In this document: positions 6,670 through 10,130 of the stretch, one piece after another
Numbering within the stretch: position 1 is the stretch's first letter
Layout of the letters: every line of letters starts with the position of its first letter
From: CANLBN01 sp047638515
GTDB taxonomy: Bacteria; Pseudomonadota; Gammaproteobacteria; Pseudomonadales; Cellvibrionaceae
Direction: 5' to 3'
Assembly (NCBI GenBank): GCA_047638515.1
Contig: JBLIME010000086.1
Span: 1 to 10,130 of the forward strand
Length of the DNA stretch: 10,130 nucleotides
Notes under the pieces: model-generated
The model's database searches: none
Seen by the model: the letters and a program-made list of their open reading frames with translations, nothing else
Told to the model about the DNA's origin: nothing
Program-made: the position numbers and the translations under genes

Positions 6670-7631
6670 TGTCGCTTCAGTCTAAACTGTTTAAGGCGAG
6701 ACAAGGCGGTAAGCGAGAATTAATGGGCATCTTTGTAAGAGGTGTCGCGATGGGAGCTGCTGATCTCGTGCCGGGTGTGTCTGGAGGCACTATTGCTTTT
6801 ATTACGGGTATCTACAGCCGCCTACTCAATGCGTTGAAGTCGTTGACGCCACAAGCACTCGGCATCTTAATGAAGCAGGGGCCTGCGGCTTTTTGGAGTG
6901 CTATCGATGGTAACTTCTTACTTACACTTTTTGCAGGTATCATTTGTAGCATTATGATTTTCGCTAAATTTGTAAGTATTAGCCTAGAGCGCTATCCTAT
7001 TTTGGTTTGGTCATTCTTTTTTGGCTTGGTAGTCGCCTCGGTAATTTATCTAGTGCAGAAAACCCCAAAATGGCAGTTTAAAGAGTTAGCTGCACTGATT
7101 ACAGGTACCGTTTGCGCCGTCGTTATAACCCTTGTAAGGCCAGTCGAGTTGCCGTCTGAGTGGTGGATGGTGATGATAGCCGGTAGTGTTGCAATTTGTG
7201 CCATGATTTTACCTGGTATCTCTGGGAGTTTTATTTTATTACTAATGGGAATGTATAAAGTATTGATAGTGGCCGTTGAAGAGCTAGATATCATCTTGTT
7301 ACTTAGCTTTGCGAGTGGTTGTCTCTTTGGTTTGCTGGCTTTTAGTCATCTATTAAGTGCATTACTTAAACATTACGAATCTATTGTTTTTGCGACATTA
7401 ACGGGCTTTTTAATAGGCTCCTTGAATCTATTGTGGCCTTGGAAGCAAGTCTTGGAAACTACCGTTAATCGTCATGGTGAGGTTGTTCCTTTGGTTCAAG
7501 TTAATATCACACCTTTTCACTACGTCGAGGTAACCGCCCAACCCGCCTTTTTGGGGATGGCGGTTGTGTGTCTACTAAGTGGCTTGGTGTTAATTTTATT
7601 ACTAGAGAAGATAGTCGATACAAAAAATTAA
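6669..7631 (+). CDS. DUF368 membrane protein, probable polyprenyl-phosphate (undecaprenyl-P) translocase, PopT family
   Basis: A 320-residue, strongly hydrophobic protein with about eight or more membrane segments. It carries the two repeated DUF368 hallmarks: MGAADLVPGVSGGT at about 28-41 and MILPGISGS at about 179-187, each followed by a hydrophobic stretch ending in GIY or GMY. These look like the paired re-entrant loops of an internally duplicated transporter. DUF368 proteins were identified as polyprenyl-phosphate transporters that return undecaprenyl phosphate to the cytoplasmic leaflet, alongside DedA-family proteins. Function here is inferred from family membership. Its ATG overlaps the pcm stop by one base, so the two genes are translationally coupled and surely cotranscribed. 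The neighbours are envelope- and stress-related (nlpD, rpoS), and MEP-pathway genes that feed undecaprenyl synthesis lie upstream. The family in proteobacteria is usually near 300 residues, so length is normal. Confidence 0.9.
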   Translation: MSLQSKLFKARQGGKRELMGIFVRGVAMGAADLVPGVSGGTIAFITGIYSRLLNALKSLTPQALGILMKQGPAAFWSAIDGNFLLTLFAGIICSIMIFAKFVSISLERYPILVWSFFFGLVVASVIYLVQKTPKWQFKELAALITGTVCAVVITLVRPVELPSEWWMVMIAGSVAICAMILPGISGSFILLLMGMYKVLIVAVEELDIILLLSFASGCLFGLLAFSHLLSALLKHYESIVFATLTGFLIGSLNLLWPWKQVLETTVNRHGEVVPLVQVNITPFHYVEVTAQPAFLGMAVVCLLSGLVLILLLEKIVDTKN

Positions 7632-7633
7632 AA

Positions 7634-7651
7634 GAGTCATTTAGATGGCTC
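7634..7651 (+). other. Small hairpin after the DUF368 gene
   Basis: GAGTCA can pair with TGGCTC across a 6-nt loop (six pairs including one G-U), starting a few bases past the stop codon at 7629-7631. There is no T-run downstream, so termination would be weak at best. It may mark the 3' end of the pcm-DUF368 message. Confidence 0.3.
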
Positions 7652-7709
7652 ATGTCGGATAAGAGCATTAAATAATGAGAGTGTTTAGTTTTCCTCATAA
7701 ATAGTTTAG

Positions 7710-7752
7710 AGTTATTTGGTCTAAATCTACACAGTCAATAACTAAAAGTTAT
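7710..7752. promoter_or_regulatory. Triple AGTTAT/ATAACT repeat upstream of nlpD, possible regulator site
   Basis: AGTTATT at 7710-7716 is inverted as AATAACT at 7737-7743. The latter also forms a tight perfect inverted repeat ATAACT-AAA-AGTTAT (7738-7752). Three copies of one half-site within 43 nt, ending 15 nt before the nlpD start codon, look like an operator or a translational hairpin. The region is A/T-rich and no known regulator consensus is claimed. Confidence 0.3.
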
Positions 7753-7767
7753 ATGAATGGTTAAAAT

Positions 7768-8667
7768 ATGACCGGTCAAAATAAAAGATACCACGGTGGG
7801 CGTCACGGTTACTGGTACCGTTATCGCCTCAATGCGTTCGTTATTCTGATCGCTGTCTTTTTTTTGTCTGCCTGCACGTCAACATCTCGGCAAGCCCCTG
7901 TATCTAGTCGAATACCACCGCCTTCGATAAAATCATCACAACATATGGTGTCAGCGGGCGAGACACTCTACTCAATTGCATGGCGCTATGATTTAGATTA
8001 CAAGAATCTGGCTAGAGCGAACGGGATTAGTCCCGCCTACAAAATTTATCCGGGTCAAGCTATTTACCTGAACGACAAAATAGGGGCTGGATCGCAGCCA
8101 CGTAGCGCGGTAAGCCGCGCTAATGTCAATGCAAGTAGTCCCTCGCGAGACAAAAAAACGCCAACCTCAGAGCTTTCGAGTTCAGACTCGAGGACGATAG
8201 CTTCAAAGCAAAAGATTGCCCGCACTCGTGCAGAAAAAAAAGTAACAAACACCAAAACGTCACCCTCATCGACTGAAAAACGGGGTCCGCTTTCTTGGCG
8301 TTGGCCTGCAGCGGGTGTAGTAACCACTAACTTCAATACACATAAAAGCTTGAGCAAGGGTATTGATATTGGTGGTAAAACAGGCGATTCTGTTAATGCG
8401 GCGGCTTCAGGCAAGGTTGTGTATGCCGGAAGTGGTTTAAGGGGTTATGGTAAGTTAATCATAATTAAACACAGCGAGATTTACTTAAGTGCTTACGCTC
8501 ACAATCATCGGTTAAAAGTTAGTGAGGGTGATGTCGTTAATGTCGGTCAACGGATAGCTGATATAGGTTCTACTGGAGTCGGCACTAAGGCGACGCCGCG
8601 ATTACACTTTCAAATCCGGCGGGATGGCAAGCCCATAGACCCATTGCCTTTGCTTCCCGAGAGATAA
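7768..8667 (+). CDS. nlpD: Lipoprotein NlpD, LysM and degenerate LytM (M23) domains, amidase activator
   Basis: A divisome-associated lipoprotein that activates the amidase AmiC to split septal peptidoglycan. A basic N-region is followed by a hydrophobic stretch and lipobox LSAC with acylated Cys36. Thr at +2 predicts outer-membrane sorting. A LysM peptidoglycan-binding domain spans about 59-102 (VSAGETLYSIAWRYDL to YPGQAIYLN). A Ser/Lys/Thr-rich linker follows (about 105-172), then a LytM domain at about 183-296. In that domain the first zinc His is Lys197 (KGID) and the first His of the HxH pair is Arg278 (RLHF), while Asp200 and His280 remain. This matches the catalytically inactive pattern of E. 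coli NlpD and fits an activator rather than a hydrolase. Immediate proximity to rpoS is the typical context. The ribosome site before the ATG is weak. In E. coli and Pseudomonas an rpoS promoter lies within nlpD; I did not identify one. Confidence 0.96.
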   Translation: MTGQNKRYHGGRHGYWYRYRLNAFVILIAVFFLSACTSTSRQAPVSSRIPPPSIKSSQHMVSAGETLYSIAWRYDLDYKNLARANGISPAYKIYPGQAIYLNDKIGAGSQPRSAVSRANVNASSPSRDKKTPTSELSSSDSRTIASKQKIARTRAEKKVTNTKTSPSSTEKRGPLSWRWPAAGVVTTNFNTHKSLSKGIDIGGKTGDSVNAAASGKVVYAGSGLRGYGKLIIIKHSEIYLSAYAHNHRLKVSEGDVVNVGQRIADIGSTGVGTKATPRLHFQIRRDGKPIDPLPLLPER

Positions 8668-8690
8668 ATTTGAAGAAAAAGCTAAACTCT

Positions 8691-8717
8691 TTGATAAATC
8701 GACCGATAATATAGAAT
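8691..8717 (+). promoter_or_regulatory. Possible rpoS-proximal promoter
   Basis: TTGATA at 8691-8696 (five of six -35 bases) is followed by TAGAAT at 8712-8717 (five of six -10 bases), but with a short 15-nt spacer. A transcript from here would carry an rpoS leader of about 140 nt. The short spacer and A/T-rich context limit confidence. Confidence 0.28.
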
Positions 8718-8729
8718 AGACGTTAATAA

Positions 8730-8807
8730 ATGAATGAGTCTGAATCAACACGAGTGACTGATAATTTAAAGAGAGTTAAGCAGTATTTGAATGAGTATCT
8801 CCAGTAA
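8730..8807 (+). CDS. Possible 25-residue upstream ORF in the rpoS leader (unverified)
   Basis: ATG at 8730 opens 25 codons ending in TAA at 8805-8807, 57 nt before rpoS. The predicted peptide starts MNESESTRVTDNLKRV and ends in KQYLNEYLQ, with a charged, possibly helical second half. No good ribosome site precedes it, and I know no matching family. It may be chance, or a remnant of coding sequence. If translated it could influence rpoS leader structure. Confidence 0.15.
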   Translation: MNESESTRVTDNLKRVKQYLNEYLQ

Positions 8808-8864
8808 ATGTCCTTTATAGATTCATTAGCTGGTCAAATCTAACCTAACAAAGAGACGACGACG

Positions 8865-9857
8865 ATGGCAACGCAACAGATCCTTAAGGTAGACTTGAAC
8901 GAGCGTAATAATAATATACATGCCGCGATGGATATAGATGCTCAAGCTAAAAAGCCAATAGCTAAAACTAAGGTGAGTAAAAGTAAGCTACGAGCAGTCG
9001 ATCCAATAAAAGTGCAAAAAACGTTAGACGCAACCCAACTTTACTTAAATGAAATCGGGTTTTCTCCGTTATTAAGTGCAGAAGAAGAAGTTTATTTTTC
9101 ACGAAGAGCGCTTAAGGGTGAAGAGGCTGCCCGTAAACGTATGATTGAAAGTAATCTACGCCTGGTTGTAAAAATTTCACGCCGGTATGTCAATCGCGGT
9201 TTAGCGTTGCTAGATTTAATTGAAGAGGGAAACCTTGGACTTATCCGTGCAGTGGAGAAATTTGACCCAGAGCGTGGCTTTAGGTTTTCTACCTACGCGA
9301 CCTGGTGGATTCGTCAGACGATTGAACGCGCCATCATGAATCAAACGCGTACCATTCGCCTACCTATTCATGTTGTTAAAGAATTGAATGTTTATCTTCG
9401 AGCAGCTCGAGAACTTTCGCAAAAATTAGATCATGAGCCATCACCACAGGAGATCGCCAATCTATTAGAAAAACCGACGGCAGATGTTGAAAAAATGCTC
9501 GGGTTGAATGAGCGTGTTAATTCAATCGATGCAACTATTGGCGCCAACGGCGATAGAACTCTCTCCGATACTATTCCTGACCACCAGGCATCTGATCCAA
9601 TGACATTGTTGCAAAATAGTGATCTAAACGACAGTATAGATGGTTGGTTAACTGAGTTAACTGAGAAGCAGCGCGAGGTACTTTGTAGACGCTTCGGTCT
9701 TCGCGGTCATGAGATTAACACGCTTGAGCAAGTAGGTCGCGAAATTGGCCTGACCCGCGAGCGCGTCAGGCAAATACAAGTTGAGGCGCTTAAGCGTCTA
9801 CGTGACATTATGCGGACTGAGGGTCTCGATGGTGACAATCTATTTTGTGTAATGTAA
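8865..9857 (+). CDS. rpoS: RNA polymerase sigma factor RpoS (sigma-38)
   Basis: The stationary-phase and general stress sigma factor. The 330 residues equal E. coli length. Region 1.2 begins at about 53 (TLDATQLYLNEIGFSPLLSAEEEVYF). Region 2 spans about 93-163 and includes NLRLVVKISRRY, LLDLIEEGNLGLIRAVEKFDPERGFRFSTYATWWIRQ-like sequence and ERAIMNQTRTIRLP. Region 3 follows (VKELNVYLRAARELSQKLDHEPS). Region 4 begins at about 258, with the helix-turn-helix LEQVGREIGLTRERVRQIQVEALKRLR at about 287-313. Lys172 corresponds to the E. coli Lys173 needed for RssB/ClpXP turnover, so regulated proteolysis is plausible. The first 50 residues are lysine-rich and unlike the acidic E. coli N-terminus. The ATG has AAAGAG 9 nt upstream. 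rpoS is convergent with fdxA across a shared terminator. Confidence 0.98.
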   Translation: MATQQILKVDLNERNNNIHAAMDIDAQAKKPIAKTKVSKSKLRAVDPIKVQKTLDATQLYLNEIGFSPLLSAEEEVYFSRRALKGEEAARKRMIESNLRLVVKISRRYVNRGLALLDLIEEGNLGLIRAVEKFDPERGFRFSTYATWWIRQTIERAIMNQTRTIRLPIHVVKELNVYLRAARELSQKLDHEPSPQEIANLLEKPTADVEKMLGLNERVNSIDATIGANGDRTLSDTIPDHQASDPMTLLQNSDLNDSIDGWLTELTEKQREVLCRRFGLRGHEINTLEQVGREIGLTRERVRQIQVEALKRLRDIMRTEGLDGDNLFCVM

Positions 9858-9923
9858 TTTACGTTTAAGTAAAGTTTGTAACCGGCACCGGCAAGTACCA
9901 ATATTTTTTCACAAAAGACAAAT

Positions 9924-9972
9924 GACAGCCATAAAAAAAGCCTTATTCAAAAAGGCTTTTTTTATGGCTGTC
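9924..9972. terminator. Bidirectional intrinsic terminator between rpoS and fdxA
   Basis: A perfect inverted repeat with 21-bp arms (9924-9944 and 9952-9972) and a 7-nt loop ATTCAAA. Each arm holds GACAGCCAT, a run of seven A (or T on the other arm), then GCCTT or AAGGC. On either strand the GCC/GGC stem core is followed by seven T, as expected for Rho-independent termination in both directions. It begins 67 nt after rpoS and lies 80 nt from the fdxA stop codon. Confidence 0.93.
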
Positions 9973-10052
9973 TAATCTAACTTATAATCGGTGTAACTGT
10001 TCATCGAGTCTGTATTGAGGTGTTAGTCATGAAAGCTGATAGCAAATTAGAT

Positions 10053-10130
10053 TCAGCGTTTTAAATGCGCTAATTTACCCTCGACTCCATCCCATTCTTC
10101 TGCGTCTTCAGGCGCATCGATTTTTTCTGT
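10053..10130 (-). CDS. fdxA: Ferredoxin FdxA (7Fe type), C-terminal fragment
   Basis: The reverse strand encodes the last 25 residues of a protein, TEKIDAPEDAEEWDGVEGKL followed by AHLKR and a TGA stop at 10053-10055. This closely matches the C-terminus of Azotobacter ferredoxin I and Pseudomonas FdxA (TEKKDPLPDAEDWDGVKGKL then a short HL-R ending). The iron-sulfur cysteines lie outside the window. In Pseudomonas fdxA is the convergent neighbour of rpoS, which agrees with the position here. FdxA is a small cytosolic electron carrier with one 3Fe-4S and one 4Fe-4S cluster in characterised members. Confidence 0.88.
   Translation of the reverse strand, partial: TEKIDAPEDAEEWDGVEGKLAHLKR

Noticed and set aside
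8064..8414. 116-codon minus-strand ORF inside nlpD
   Set aside because: Lies fully antisense within a well-supported gene in its Ser/Lys-rich linker and LytM domain; a shadow frame without family features.
9818..9857. RpoS C-terminus ends in FCVM, reminiscent of a lipidation-type Cys motif
   Set aside because: Only two residues follow the Cys, so it is not a CaaX motif, and bacteria do not use it on sigma factors; likely just a variable tail.
10029..10064. 11-codon ORF with GAGG about 8 nt upstream, running into the fdxA end
   Set aside because: Too short, overlaps the fdxA 3' end on the other strand, and lies beyond the rpoS terminator without a visible promoter.
1..10130. CRISPR array, insertion sequence, phage or defence system
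   Set aside because: No regularly spaced repeats, transposase, integrase or nuclease-like proteins are present; all substantial genes are housekeeping or stress functions.

Overview
The window is a core-genome segment of a gammaproteobacterium with moderate GC. Almost all protein genes read rightward, in the order pyrG (5' end cut off) - kdsA - eno - ftsB - ispD - ispF - pcm - DUF368/popT - nlpD - rpoS. The C-terminal end of fdxA lies on the opposite strand at the right edge. kdsA between pyrG and eno, together with fdxA convergent to rpoS, is the order known from Pseudomonas and related Pseudomonadales/Cellvibrionales-type bacteria. In E. coli, kdsA is elsewhere and fdxA does not follow rpoS. 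I assign the organism to that broad group by inference; genus is not resolvable here.

Left part (1-3848): CTP synthase, KDO-8-phosphate synthase and enolase, linking pyrimidine nucleotides, LPS inner-core sugar (CMP-KDO needs CTP) and glycolysis. A 337-nt gap between pyrG and kdsA holds a weak promoter candidate and a possible 35-residue membrane peptide. Middle part (3849-5594): the divisome protein FtsB and two MEP-pathway isoprenoid enzymes, IspD (also CTP-dependent) and IspF, tightly spaced. Isoprenoid output feeds undecaprenyl phosphate, the carrier for peptidoglycan and LPS O-antigen.

The 397-nt stretch at 5595-5991 has no recognisable gene. In relatives truD and surE sit exactly here, between ispF and pcm, so both appear lost or moved. 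The stretch is A/T-rich towards pcm and contains a perfect 12-bp palindrome and a cluster of short inverted and direct repeats.

Right part (5992-10130): pcm (protein repair, with some divergent motif residues) overlaps by one base a DUF368 membrane protein of the polyprenyl-phosphate translocase (PopT) family. Next come the amidase activator NlpD and the stationary-phase sigma factor RpoS. A long perfect inverted repeat after rpoS is a convincing bidirectional terminator between rpoS and fdxA.

I see no CRISPR array, insertion sequence, phage gene, tRNA or rRNA. This is mostly an ordinary housekeeping region. The items worth a second look are the missing truD-surE pair, the DUF368 insertion in the nlpD-rpoS neighbourhood, several small ORF and repeat candidates in the gaps, an N-terminal extension on IspD, and the absence of an RsmZ-like RNA in the short rpoS-fdxA gap.
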